DNA of 64,000 nucleotides, taken from Phylloscopus collybita. Lineage: Eukaryota > Chordata > Aves > Passeriformes > Phylloscopidae. Where the stretch lies: NCBI GenBank assembly GCA_027886175.1, contig JAJNNQ010000130.1, positions 14,835,501 through 14,899,500 of the forward strand. The letters are read 5' to 3'. Below the pieces are notes generated by a model that saw only the letters and a program-made list of their open reading frames with translations, made no database searches and was not told the DNA's origin. Shown here in pieces: positions 20,346-33,609 of this stretch. Numbering within the stretch: the stretch's first letter is position 1; every line of letters starts with the position of its first letter. A program made the position numbers and the translations under genes.

Positions 20346-23300
20346 GTCATTCAGTGGGCAGGGGGTTTCTGTTTGTCATGTTTTAAGGAAAACACATGTT
20401 CACTTAATGAATGGTGGAACTTGCCCTGAGACATTATGAGAAGTTTAGTATGACTTAAAAAATGGCATTTTTTAATAAAAAAAAATTCTAAACTTTAGGA
20501 AAAAAATACATCTCCCTACCTAAGAAAATAGGTACAGAAGGGAGCTGTTGCATTGAGGAATGCATACTTAGAAAAAAAATGTCCTTTGGGAGAGCAGTTC
20601 AAGCAAGCAGCCTCTGTAATGCACAATTCTTAACTTCCTCCTCTAATGCAGTTCCTACCAACCACTTTTAAAGAAAATTAGAGCTGATGGACTATTATGT
20701 TTAGTCTGTATGACTCCTGGGAGCCAATTTGTGTTATACTATCCAAGCTCCTTTACAATTATGGACAGCAGCAATGCTCTACCTGGTGGCTGCCTGTTGT
20801 TTAAATGGAGGCAGGTGAGATCTTTAGAGACCTGGTTTGATTTCATAAAGAGGTGGTATATTTGCCTGAAATAAAAGAATTCCCTATATTCCATCTTTTT
20901 CAATTGCTTTAAGGTTAAAAGGGAAATTAAGAGCCTGTAAGGAAAGAGCTGAAAATCTGGGACAATGCTCGGCTAAGCCATGGTTTGCAGGGACTGAGAC
21001 AGCAGCTCCCAGTTTCCCTTCCTAAATGAGCATTTGAACACCAATGCTGGACCTAGCAGGTGACTTGAGAGTGTGGGGACAGAAAGAGCAGGAGCCAGGG
21101 CCAGGTGTCAGAGGGACTTTGATGCTCTTCCTTTGTAGGTGATTTAAGAGTGAGAAACATTGGAGGACACCTTGAGCATGTGGAGTTCTTAAAAATACAA
21201 GTTATCCCTAGAAATGCTTTTTCTTCAAGCACTGCCTAAGGGTGCCACACAAACCAGGATAAACAGAGGAAGGTTTTTATACACTGAATCCCTGCTTCTT
21301 GCTGCCAGAATCCAGTTCTGTGCACAGGGGCAGGCCAGGGAGCCCTGGGACGAGAAAGGCTGACGCGCTATTCCTCATGGAGGTTTCTGTTTGGAAACTC
21401 ACTTTGGATTTGGCAGAAGAGGAATGTCCTTTAGGTCAATTAGGCTTTCCCTTAGTGGTGAACAAAGCAGAAATGCACTAAGTTCCTTTTCTGGTGACAT
21501 TTCTAGCAGGAAAGTGGTCATTCAGAGGGCTGGCTTGTCCGGTGGTGTGACAGGATGACCCTGCCTGCATTTGCAGAGGTGAATATTTTTCAACCACCTA
21601 GATATCAAAGCTAGCAATCCACCTGTTTCCAGATGGTGAGAGGCAAGTGGAAAGAATAAGGTTTGGGAGACAGGTAGGTTCTGCTGGGTTTTGAGTTCTT
21701 GAAATGGTGTAATAACTATGTGATTCATGAGGGTGATTAAAGGGGTTTGCTGGAAGGAGATGGCTGCCATGAATATTTGTCTCTGATAATCCTTTTTAAC
21801 AGACCCTACTAAGCCTCTGGATATAACTATAAACACAAATACTAAAGTTATGTATTATCTACTTACCCTGCATGAGATTTCTCAAATATTCCAGCATGTT
21901 CACACACATGCTATAAATAAATAATATTAAAAAAGCTCTCACACTCATGCCATCCTCATTCAATCCCTCCATAGCATGTTCAGGGGAAGCAGATAGCAAG
22001 CAGTAAGGGAATTTGGGGTAATATCAGAAAGGAATAGCTTGAAGAAAATGAGGTCATTGAACATTACCTAGTAAAATGGATGTTGATTGTTTTGTGAGTG
22101 TTCTCCAAAGATAATGAACAAAGAAATTTTGACACAAAGTTAATTACAAAAAACAGGACTGCACTCTAATGGCTAATTACTACCTGTGTAGGCTGACAAA
22201 TGGCAAAGCCTCCTAGCTTCACTATTAATAAACAGCATCCAAGATCCTGAATTATGATAGCAGCTCAAGAATGAAGCACATGCAAATACCTTATCACTTT
22301 GAGAAACCCTCTCTGCACCCAGATTTAGCTGGTTAATTTTGCCCTTGTGCCTAATCTACCCACTCATCCCCACGTCAACAGGCAGCTCATTAATCACATC
22401 TCCTGCTTTGTTTTCTTCTCATTTGATATCACAGCAGGGCATTTTTCTCAGCAAAATAATCTAAGTAAACAAGAACATTTCCTGGGCTGGAAATCTCTGC
22501 CCTTGAAAGGAGCTTCTGTCATGCACGTCAGACATAAAGCAAACCCAAAAAAGGGGGGTGGGAACGGAGGAGCATGGCACCTCCTGCTCATCTGGAAGTG
22601 CCTTTGCTTGGGAATGCAGGAGTTACAAAATGCTCACCATAAATGCCCATAAATATTTATTCCAGAGCTAAGGTAAGGATCACCTTCCTGAAATATATTA
22701 CTGGGCATGTGAATGTAAAACCAATAAAGCACTTACTCTCAAGGAAAGATAATGCTTGCCATTTTAGTCTCTGCATCTCTTCTCAGCAGTCAAAGGGGTA
22801 GGAAGATCAGCTGCCTTTGCTGTTGTGTTGCCAAATGTATGAACCGTAGCAAAAAGTGCAAATTGCTGCCAGTACCATCAGGATCATCTCTTTTCCTCTG
22901 TGAATATTATTTCTTACTTGTTCTCATCTGTTCTTTCTGCTTACCAGACACAATCAGCAAGTCTGTGTTGTCCACAGTGAAACGGAGGGGATGAAGCACA
23001 AGGCATAAACCCACCCCTATTAATCCATTCTGCTTCAGTCACACAAGTGCCTCAACCAAAAAGTAACAGTCCCACCCCAGCTGGTTCACTGAAGGTCATT
23101 GCCACATCCTTTAAGGGCTGAGACTGGTATATCAGCTACTTGATACCTCTGGAAACTGTCAGCAGGCAGAAAGGGCAGCTCCTATCAGGCACCTCTGATG
23201 TGCAGCAGCAATCCTAACAGCTGATGGCTGCATTTTGGATTAAATCGTGAGAAACATTTCTCCCCCTGCTCAGGCAATGCAGGCATTGTAACTGGCCTTT

Positions 23301-24359
23301 AAAGCTCTGCAAATGGGCATCACAGCCCTTCTAAGTGATAGAAACCAACATTTTCCTCCCTGGTTTAGGAATTCCCTGTGGCCAGTAGAGCTTTTAGACC
23401 GAGGGAGATTTATTTTTTTTCTCTGAGCAGAATTAGCTGCTTTAAATCCCACTTTTGCTCTAGCTTGCAAAAACTTGATTTTGTTAAATAGGAGAGAAAT
23501 GCTGGGCAATGAAAGAGAAAGACTGCACTAATAATTTCTGAGTAATTAAACTGGCGTGGTGGAGATCTGAAGCACAAGGCAGGTGAGGGATAATTCTAAC
23601 TCTGAACCATTACCAAAACCTATTTTCCACAGTGGCAGGAAGTCAATGATGTAAGTGGAATTTCCTACAACCTAAGAAACACGATAATGTATGTTGGCAT
23701 GTGAATATCTGGAATTGCCTCAATAGCAAACAAGAACCTTGTTAGGTTTAGCTATGGATTTATAAGTAGGATCCTCATCCTTTTTTCTAAATGTTTTTCC
23801 TATTATGAGTAGAGCTATTATGTTATCTTGGAAGCAATAAAGCCTTTTATATCACATTTTGGTTTACAATAACTATTAATGTTGTTATTTGATCTGGTTG
23901 GAACTCAGCATGCTGATTTTATAAAGCCTTTTGTGAACTAAGACACTGAAGCAGCAAGACAAAAAGAAGCCATAGAATTTCTAGTTATTAAGTACAACAC
24001 ATTCCATGTCTCTCTTAGCATCTAAAAGTGGCCTGTCCAGCTTCCATCAGACTAGTCTGACAGCCTGAATTTTTTACCCTGTATTTCCATCTCACACTGT
24101 GTACACACATCTCAAAATGTCAGAGTTTCATGTGGTGACTGAGGGCATTAAGCCCCACAATATTCAAAATGGGTATCACAGCCCAAGTGTTTTATGTATA
24201 GGCTTTAATACTATCAAACTCTCCTTGGGAATGGTATGACATATGGAGGCAAGTTCATTTTGGAAGAAGCAGTAAAACATTCAGAAAGGATGTTAAAAAC
24301 AGAAGGAGGGTGGGCCTTTTTGAACACCACAATTTAAAACCTCTTCTCCAGCCACATTG

Positions 24360-24383
24360 AAATAAATAAATAAATAAATAAAA
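24360..24383 (+). repeat. (AAAT)n microsatellite
   Basis: About six perfect AAAT units, followed at 24497-24516 by a T20 run. Low complexity, no coding role. Confidence 0.9.
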
Positions 24384-24496
24384 GAAGTCACAAGCTTAAT
24401 TGCCATGGCTCAATTTTGCACAGACTGCATTTATATATAACTGTTGTGATTGCTGCCTGGTGATGAATTAGGCTTTGCTAAAACTCTGCTTCTTTC

Positions 24497-24516
24497 TTTT
24501 TTTTTTTTTTTTTTTT
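24497..24516 (+). repeat. Poly(T) run, 20 bp
   Basis: Uninterrupted T20. If read on the minus strand it would be a poly(A) tail, but no retrocopy with target duplications was recognised beside it. Confidence 0.85.
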
Positions 24517-27345
24517 CATTTTTTTAAGCCTTGCAGCTGCCTCTGCAAGTTCTCCTCATGCTGACCTGCCTCGCTCTGTGCCTGTAGCCCATCAGCCAGC
24601 AAAACCCTGATGCTGGGTGAAGTCTCTGCAAAATGAAGCAGACAAATCCCCTGTTTCACAGTAGTTTTATACCTTAAGGTTTTCGTCACTAGAGCGTTCT
24701 GGACTTGTACTCCAGAGGAAACGATGACTTCCAAGGGCTGGAATTGAAATGGTCATTTGTATTTAAAGGGAGAGAAATTCCCTCCAACTCAAAAACATCC
24801 CCTGACCCTCAAGTGCCAAGAAGAAAGATGAGTTTTGTGAGATGTTCTGTAGCCATCTGGGAAGTGGTGCAGCTGATCTTCATCACAGAGATGTGCTGAT
24901 GACAGGGAATGCACTGAACAGTGTGTAGTCCAACAGGAGATATTCTATCAAATTCAGCATGCATCTGCTAAAGGAGAACACTGCAAACATGACCCTGTTT
25001 GGACTTCATGTATCAGCAGGAAATAAGTGTGAAATCAGTGTTTACCTGACTTTGACATTTCGCATTTTTCAGTAGTACAGCTGTTGTTCCAAATGGGAAA
25101 AACCATATTTGGCCTGTAACTACCACTATTTCTCTTGCTGCCAGTTTCCCTCTACCTTACCTCTACCCTCTACCTGCTAGGACCTCTTGCTGTTCCCCAC
25201 ATTTATATTTTAGAGATACCACCAACACAAATAATTAGACTCCGTATGCCAGTGACTTTTCCTCAGCTGTTTGTTTGGTGTGTTTTTTAGCTGTCCCTGC
25301 ATGCACACAGTGTGCTAGGATGGATTCCCAGAAGGAGCCATCAGAAGCATCTTGAAAGACCATTTAAGTGCATCAAATCAAAATACAACCTTGCACAAAG
25401 CACCACTTATCTGAGCTCAGAAGCATGGTTTAAATATGCATACAAAAATACCTTGAAAAATAAAATTATACAAGAACTAGGGTTTGAAGTTTCATCTTGT
25501 TGTAGAAATGGTTAGCAAGAACACTGGGTTATACATCAAGCTGCATTCTGCAAATTATTCTTCTGGATGCTGTTCCCTGTTTCATTAAGGATCACTAAGA
25601 GGCAGTGGCCATAGCCCACATTTACTATGCTTGACCTATCATAAGAATATAGTGCTGCACTGATGCATTTCAAAGACCTTACAACTTTTGAAATTATTGC
25701 AGAAATTTACTGTCCCCAGTATAATTGTTTTCTTCTCCTTTTAAGGAACAAAACTTCCCTATAGAATACCCTAGAATGACAGAGATTAAAGACATGAGCC
25801 AGCATATCACCATTTTTCCTTTCCTCAGAAACATAACACCCATAAAACATAATTCTCTTTAGCACCATACTGGGGCATTGGCTGGAGATTAGTACAGAAA
25901 TGGAAGTTCCACCTCTTAAATCACCAAAGTCACTCATTTTTACACTTACTTTTCTTTGGAAGTTTCCCCAAGACAGACCAGCCCTGAAAGCCTCACCCTT
26001 TGAGATGTGGCAAGACCACTCTATGACCCTCCTTAGGTGACACACTATAACGAGTGCAGAGGGCCATTCTCTGAATGTCTTTCCTTTTGGCTCAGCCAGA
26101 TTTAAAACAAAAGCTGATTTTTGACCGCAGATTCCTTCTCCAATCTGAATGCCATGAACTTCCGAGTCGTTTCCTATGATGCTTTTTACATAGGGCTAAT
26201 ATAGGAAACACTGCACCAAGTATCTTAAAGCAAGGGGAGGTGTGAAGAATGAAACTTTACAAGTTCTGGTCAAACCAAGATCTTAACAGGGTTAATGCTC
26301 TGTGCTTGACCAGCCTTTAGGGGACTTTTAAATTAAAGTGAGCAAAGAAACCAGAGTTCCAAGAGCAAGACAGGAAACCAGAAAGGGCAGTGTAAATGGA
26401 GAAGTTCCTGCTCAGAGCAGAACAGGCTAGGATGAATTTTTTTTCCATGGGATAAAGTGCAGACATGCCAGCAATGTCATCATAATGCAAAACAAAGCTC
26501 TGGAAGTTTATTGCACTGAAAACAAACAAACCAGCAAACACAATATGCTTTATTTCATAATCGCTGGTATCCTCCTCCTCCAGGGATCAAATCCACATCT
26601 GGTGTAAGATATAATTTGATTATCACAACTGAGCTGCACTAATTTATTGAAATACTGCATATGTCCTTTTATGCTCAGGAATGTTTTCAGGGTACATGCT
26701 ACCCACGATCTGATGCAATCCTCACTGGCACCCACACCTGGATCACCACAGGTTGTATGAATTCAATGCAATGCAGCAAACAACAAAAACATTTTCTCTA
26801 TCTTCCAGTATTTGGCCTTTTTAAGAGACTTTCATAGCACAACTCCTCTATTTGGGGTCTGGCAGGAAAACAGCTCTGGGCAGGTGTAAAGGAAGCTTGG
26901 ACTGGGTCAGGAGAAATATGGCCAAGAAAGGAAATGAGTTCAGTCTGGAAAAGAAATTAGGACAAGGACATAGGGATCAGTAGGCCCAGAAGTGGGGCTG
27001 AAGCCGAAAACAAATGGAAGGGGAAACCCAGAAAGGATGCAGCAGAGATGATGGGGGGGTGAAGAGGAAACACACATGTGCAGGGAGTAATTAGGTGACC
27101 GTGGTAATGAGAAGGAAACAAAAAGAATCCAAAACAACATGAGAAAGATGTAAAACTTTTTTTTTTTCCCCTCTCAGTCTGAAAGCTCTTTTTCCAAAGA
27201 AAAGGAATAAACTGCATCTGAGCCAGACCATCTGAAATTTCCTGCGCACATGAAATTTTTATAAAATTGCCCTCATTTGCTGCCTCTGGTCTGAGGCATT
27301 TCATTTTTAGCAGCACAAATGTGAGAATCATTTAAATCACAGACC

Positions 27346-27487
27346 ACTTAAATCACAGAATATTCTGAGCTGGAAGGGACCCACCAGGATCATCAAGTCC
27401 AGCTCTTAAGGTAATGGTCCATATGGGGATCAAACCCAAAACGTCAGTGCTCTCAGCACCATGCCCCAACCAACTGAACTGAGCTCA
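27346..27487 (-). repeat. TguSINE1-like SINE (tRNA-Ile head, CR1 tail), antisense
   Basis: Read on the minus strand, the head (27487 down to about 27410) carries an A-box-like GAGCTCAG...AGTTGG and a B-box-like GGGTTTGATCCCC, then CATATGGACCA. This matches the layout of tRNA-Ile, including spacing and the CCA-like end. It is followed by a CR1-type tail (27351-27405) ending in TTCTGTGATT repeats. A tRNA-Ile head joined to a CR1 tail is the structure of the passerine SINE TguSINE1. It is diverged, so an old copy. Family naming is from memory. Confidence 0.75.
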
Positions 27488-28066
27488 TCACACAGGATTT
27501 AGACTTATAATCTATTGTTAATAAGTACCTCTAAAACACCAGTTAAATGCTGCTGTCCTGGGTGAGGAGCTGAAACATTGCTCCCCAAGCACCTAGGAAA
27601 ACGCTTGTTTTTAATTTGAAAATAAGCTTCTTCATTGGAGTATTCTTCATGCTTCTGAGTGGTGTATTTGACAGTGAAATATCTCCCTGCAAGAATCATT
27701 AGAATGTACTAAAAGTGATCACCTCACAAGCTTTTGTTCATAAAAATGAGGAGGCACTAGGGGGAAAAAATGACAATATAAGAAAGAAAAGACCAGAATT
27801 TAAATTCAGTTCACAGTTTTATAAAGCGACTCTTCATTTCTCAAGAGCAAAGATTGTCTCGAGTTTCCAATTTCAGCTTAAAATGAGCTTCAAAATGAAG
27901 TTAATACAGTCATCCTCCTGCTTCTGATCAATTGTACCCTGGCTCTGATGGGAGACAGAGGTGTAGGAAAATCTAAAACAGGCAATTACAAAATGCCTTC
28001 AAGGCAGCCTCTGGTTTAGAGGGAGTTCCTGAAGCAAAATACTCGTTGCCTTGAAACTCTGCTTTT

Positions 28067-28103
28067 ATACATATATATGTATATATATATATATGTATAT
28101 ATT
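28067..28103. repeat. (TA)n microsatellite
   Basis: Alternating TA with single G or C interruptions (ATATGTATAT), about 37 bp. It is self-complementary, so it can extrude as a hairpin, but this is common in AT microsatellites. Confidence 0.85.
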
Positions 28104-29125
28104 TTTAATCCTTGCTATTGTTTGACAGTTAATCTGCATAGGGAAGAAGGAGGCTGAAAACCTGATCTGAGGTTGAAATGGAGAAAGTCATGTTTGAAGC
28201 TGTGCCTTACAGCAATAAGTTATTTCCAATTTATGATTCTTACATGCCATGTTTCCTGGTGTCTCTTTGTCCACAAGAGAATGAAACAGGAAAAGAGAAT
28301 CTGAATGGAAATGAAGTAATGCCATTTGTTGTGTCACAACACAAGACAAAAGTTTACCATGTCAGGAACTCTTTTACCAAGATCATTCCCTTCCCAAATA
28401 TAAGTGTTCTGCCTCAAAATTAGAACAGTTAAGGAAAAATCACAATAAACAAACAAAAACCCCAAACTCAACAACATAATAATACTAAGAGGATCACCAG
28501 AATTATTTAATAAGGAAAAATACTCTATTTTCTCCTGTTCAGAATTAATAAACTGTTTCTGGAATAAGCAGTAAATAAACCCATCACAAAGCTGACTTCC
28601 AACAAGGAAAACTTCAGCTTGTTTTTTATGTTTGGTATTTGTAGAAGAAATGAAAACCACAAGCACAGAGGCACTTGGCAAGTGCAAGAAGAGTCAGTCC
28701 AGCCACCAGCCACCATTTTCTGCCCTGCTTGGAGCTGCCTCTCAAGACAGTTTCTAATTGCATCAGTTCACAGCCTCACTGATTTAGAGGGGGCTGCACT
28801 GGGGACCAGGGGCTATGCCCATTTGTACATATAGCAGATGGATGTTCATTTAATTTTAGTGATATTGGGATGCAGCCATTTATTTGGGAGGAGCTCTGCA
28901 GCAAAAGCTACAGCTGATTTCTGATGCAGGTTGTTTTATCAGAATATCTTCCTGATGATTACCTGCCTCAAAAGGTGCTGTTTTATCCAGGTCTTTTCCC
29001 TGAACAAGGCTGCCATTATTCCCAGAAAGCACTCATAGGAAGTCTGCAGATGATTATCTTGTACATAGAAGTATTTTGACATTTTATCAGATTAACTGGA
29101 TATGTCTACTTGAGGTTTGTTGATT

Positions 29126-29202
29126 GTGTTTTTGGTTTGGTTTTTTGGTTGTGGGGGTTTTTTTGCTTTGTTTTGGTATTTGTTTGTTTGTTTGTTTGTT
29201 TT
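29126..29202 (+). repeat. T/G-rich tract with (TTTG)n
   Basis: Long T-runs separated by GG or GGGGG, ending in five perfect TTTG units. It belongs to the same class of T/G tracts seen at 381-428, 38795-38872, 56656-56695 and 61079-61125. Confidence 0.8.
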
Positions 29203-32200
29203 AAAATTAGGGCTCTGAGACATAACCATAAATAGGGTAACCTGAGCACTGGGTGGCTCATTCCAGGGTGCAGGGGCTGCAATTTTAAAACAACCTCCCT
29301 CAGCTCAGTCCAGTGATGAACTCTGATAAATAAATCCATTACACAGACGTGTAAATCATAATTTTATAGTTATCCAGTACCATCCTCCCTGAAGCAAGAG
29401 CAGTACCAGCAGCAAAGTACCTGAGTAAGGGCAATGCTCAGCCTCCTTTGTCCCAGCGAGCTGGCTGACCTGAGCCCTGCACAGCACCTTTAGGAACAGC
29501 AGAAACATATAGTTAGGCATCCCATTTTTCATTTTTGATGAGAGTAGAGGGTCCCCAGGGATGCATCGCAAAGCTGATGCAAGTAGCAAGCTGGGAAGAG
29601 GGGAAACAAGCAAAGAGCATCACCTGGAACACCTGGGTGACCTGACAGCACCAAGGTCTGAGGTGGCAGTGGCAGCAGCAGCACTGACCCCAGGCTTCTT
29701 CTGGGCAAACTATGAGTTTCAAGAGAAAACTGTAGTCTCTTAAAAAGACCTTGATGCCAGCTATCTCAGAAATAGGCCCTTGCACTGTGCAGATTAAATC
29801 GTAGTTGAGTTTTCTATGTGCTTAAGAAAGGAATTTGATGCATCTTCATAGTACATAAATACATGAAAGGCATAAATAGAAGGCTTGGTTAGTGATGGTG
29901 CTTAAGCAGAAATAGAAAACAGTCCTTGGAAAAACAAGCCTTTTGGATGGAGCTATATCCACAGATATTTCTGAACCCAGGGCCTGAGAAGCTGCAGGGG
30001 TTCACCCAGAGGTGGGCAGATGCTTTGGGGAAGGGATGGCAGACAGATAAAAATCGGCGTGTTAGCTGTCACACACAAACCTAGCTAAGAACAAACCAGG
30101 TTGCTAAAGCTGGCAGGGTCACACACACACATAGGAACACACAAAAATAGATGCCAGGGCCGAGCTGCCTGGCTGAGCAAACACCATGCAGTGAACCGGT
30201 GCAAGGTGGTGGGGCTGCAAAAGCAAACGTGCAGCAGAGCAGAAAAGGGTCCCACAGAAACCCCCTGCGTAGCAGCAAGGTAGGCCCTCCTGGCAGGTCT
30301 TTAGAGGCTGCCTTTGAGGGCACAGCCCCTTTGTGTTAGTGCAGAACAATTAGCTGGGGAAGGCCGGCTCGGGTGGGGGGCAGGAGGTGACAGCTGCTGT
30401 GGCAGCCCGGGGGCTGAAGGCGCAGACACAAAGTGGCCTGGCTGCATCCCTGCAGCTCGCCTCAGGGCTTTCCAGGAGGGTTCTGTCTCTTCAGTGCCCG
30501 GTACAGAACACTGATATAAAGCCAATTATTAGATGGGGTCTTTTGTCAGTTTTCCTGTATGCTTTCAGGGAAAGAAAGGCAGGAAAAAAAGATCCAATTA
30601 CTAAAACTGTACCATTTTCTGCAGCTTTACTTAGCACAGACCAAATGGTTTTGTTTTCGCTTCCCTTGTGTGGCTTCCCTTGTTAGAGAAACCAATTGGA
30701 AATCATTAGTGGAAATATTAGCAGGAGAAGCTAATGGGTTTAGTCATTCATATGCATCAGTCACTGGCTATTTCACAAACTGCTACCTGGAGCACTGTTA
30801 ATGTAATTTCCAATACTTTATTTGATGTTGTCAGCCCCCTTGGATTTGCACAAGATGGTGAACAGCAGCACTCCAAGTGCACCGGCCGGTGAGGGCTGAG
30901 CCTCCAGCTCTGCCCTCATGCCCAGGCTGCCCTTCTCCTGTCCCACTAAACATTGCCAGAGGGAGGATAGGTATAATCACATCCGTGGGGGAGTGAAAGG
31001 CTCACTTTGGGCACGCTAATACCATTGCCAAAGCAGGTCACCCATCAGGACTAGCCAGTGCCAGCAGTGTGCAGACCAGGAAGTTCAAGGCCAGAGCTTT
31101 CTCCAACAGCACTTGGAGACCCACAGAAGCAGCATGCTCCCTCCAAGGTTTGGGCATGTTGTCACAATTTGCACTGGTAACTTAAGTCATTCTGGGCTAC
31201 AAAGGATCCCTGGGCAGGAGAGCAAAGCCTGTGCTGGAATCAATGCCAAGGGTGCAATCCCAGAGTGGTTTGCTCCCCTTTCCCTACAGAAGACTGCTGA
31301 GGAACAGCACCCTTGCTACAGATGTTCAGAGAAAGCCTATCACAACACTGGAGTGCTGCAGCCTTTCCTAATATGTTTCCTTAATCCCATGATTAATCTA
31401 ATGAGATGGGATAAAAGCCAGAAGGACTTTCAAATGTGGGCACTCAATGCTCTGTCACTGTTTATCAGGGACAGGGATGAGCAACCGTGGAGGCAGTTTG
31501 CTTGCTGTTGGTTTCATTTCAGTCCTCTGGGAATTACACCTGGATCTTACCTTCAGTGAGATGTTCACAGGAGAAGAAACAGCTTTGCCAGAAATAAAAA
31601 TAGACAAACACTTTTCAGGGAATTTAAAAGTTAATCCCAAGCAATTAACTCCTGAGAGTTTTAATTCCCCTCCCTGACACAACCACCCCATAAAGTGCCT
31701 GGTTCCTTCTGAAACCATGAAGGGATAATTTCTCTGAAATCATAGTGACGGGTCTGCTTTCATGCATATTATTTAATCCATTGCTTTAAATTATAAGATT
31801 TAAAGTGCAATTTTTTGCTATGAAATACAAAATCTATGATGCAGATGCAATTTTCTTTCTTTGTGTGATGCTTTAAAATGCCACTTGCATGTAAAGAAAA
31901 TATAATGTATTTTTCTCTACCTCACTAGAGACTTCCACTCCAGCATGAATTGACTGCACAATTAAAATTAATTTAGAAGAGCCAAGATTTTTTTCAACAA
32001 AACAAATGTATATGAGGCATGCTTTTCAAAGAACACTTTTCCTGTTTCATCCTGTGTACTCTGTGCATAATCTGTATTCAAGATGTAGGATTTTTTTTCT
32101 GTGCCTCGGGATGCATTTGAAGTATTTTTAAAGTAATTATGCATTATTATGGGATAGGAAATGGCAGTTTCCTCTCTCAGAGCTGTCTGGAATTCAGGAT

Positions 32201-33528
32201 TGAAACATTACAGTATCTTTAAGTCATTGCTAGTCTGATCTGAAAGATCATCTGTTTCCCCTCAATAGTACACGCTCAAATACTACTCCAACAATGTGTT
32301 TTTTTATTTTCTAAACTCATCAGCACTGGCATTTTTTTCCCTCCAAGTCATCTTCATTGATTTAAGAGGGTAGGTCACTGCCTGCAGCAGCTCATCACTA
32401 GTATGTTAAAGACAAAATTCATTTACTGATGAATATTGAAGATATTGGAGGATGTCGCTGTTGCCTGATGGCAAAAATTTTGGAGTGGAGCACTGTACAA
32501 CAGGCTGTGGGTTTAGTGAACAGCCAGCCCCTCTCACAGTGAGTCCCACACTCACACTGTGTCCTAGAGCTGGGCAGAATTGGAGGTGTTACAGTCCCAG
32601 ACAGGTGACAGCCAGCTCCCCCCTTGGCAATGCAGTTCAGAGGGCAGGTGAGGAAATAAGGGAATACATTTTCAGCATCATTTTGGGACTGTGACCTGCA
32701 TGGTCTCTATGTGCCAGGGCAGACAGGAAAGTTGCTTTGCTGTCTGAGCATTTGAAATCCAGACTATTATCCCAGTAACATGCATTTTCAAAAGTCCATA
32801 GGATTCTCACAGGCCATTTCATGGAGAAGGGAAATAAAAGGAAAAAAAAAAATAAAATAAAACCAAAACCCCACAGGCTAATGAAATACATTAATTGTGA
32901 CTCTTTTACCAAGCATCACTAATTAATCCACTCAACAGCCCCATGGGACAGATAGCTGTTAATATCCCATGGGTAATTTGTCAGTGCATCTCTGCTTTTC
33001 TCCAGTTGTCTGCCCAATCCACAGAAACAATTGGACTTGAGCTTGGACATCCTGCCTCTCCAAAGTCATTACTGGTAATTCACCCATACTCATAGAATGA
33101 TAGTGACATAGGGGACTAAAGAGTTCCACCTCAGGAACATATCCATTCCTTCAATTCACAGCCCTAAAACACTTCCCTCATTACACTGGGGAGAAAAATG
33201 GCCTTGGAATTCTGTATTCAAAAGATGCTTTTCAGCTAAAAGCACAGGAAGACACAGGTCTTGTGGCGTAAGAAATACAACAAAATCTGACCTCAAAAGT
33301 ATCTTCTTCCATCATGACAACCCTGACTTGACCAAGATTTCTCTCATGATTAGGAGCTTGCAGGAGTGAAGTCAAAGTAAGCCTGAGGTGCAATTCAAAC
33401 TCTATGCTCACCAGGGTACCTGCATCAAGCCTGCCCTGTAGATTCCAAGCCATGCAGGGCATCGAAGAGAAGAAATGCAGCTCATTTAAACAGTTGCACC
33501 AAGCTTGGTAAGACAGCCAATGCTATTT

Positions 33529-33609
33529 TGCCACAGATCAGCAATGTGGGATTTTATCCAGTTCCTTCAATGCAGACTTTTCCTGGATAAAATTCCACAT
33601 TATTTGGCA
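33529..33609 (+). other. Strong 81-nt hairpin, pre-miRNA-sized
   Basis: The arms AATGTGGGATTTTATCCAG (33543-33561) and CTGGATAAAATTCCACATT (33583-33601) pair over 19 bp with a single G-U wobble on the + strand, closing a 21-nt loop. After an internal loop, TGCCA (33529-33533) pairs with TGGCA (33605-33609). The size and shape resemble a pre-miRNA. A small inverted-repeat transposon relic is the alternative. I do not recognise the arms as a known miRNA. Confidence 0.5.

Larger units (their letters stand above)
19100..27345. other. Non-coding DNA downstream of the provirus
   Basis: Unique-looking AT-rich sequence with one CR1 copy (20098-20345), an (AAAT)n microsatellite (24360-24383) and a T20 run (24497-24516). 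No frame over 125 codons has a recognisable domain, and I saw no RNA gene. Confidence 0.55.
27488..33528. other. Non-coding DNA, no gene recognised
   Basis: Unique-looking sequence with a TA-rich microsatellite (28067-28103) and a T/G-rich tract (29126-29202). It has a GC-richer patch at about 30150-30520 that lacks CpG-island character. Short frames on both strands match no known protein. Confidence 0.55.

Noticed and set aside
33091..33180. Possible antisense CR1 tail beginning 'catagaatgatag'
   Set aside because: Only the first dozen bases resemble CR1. The diagnostic inner blocks are missing.
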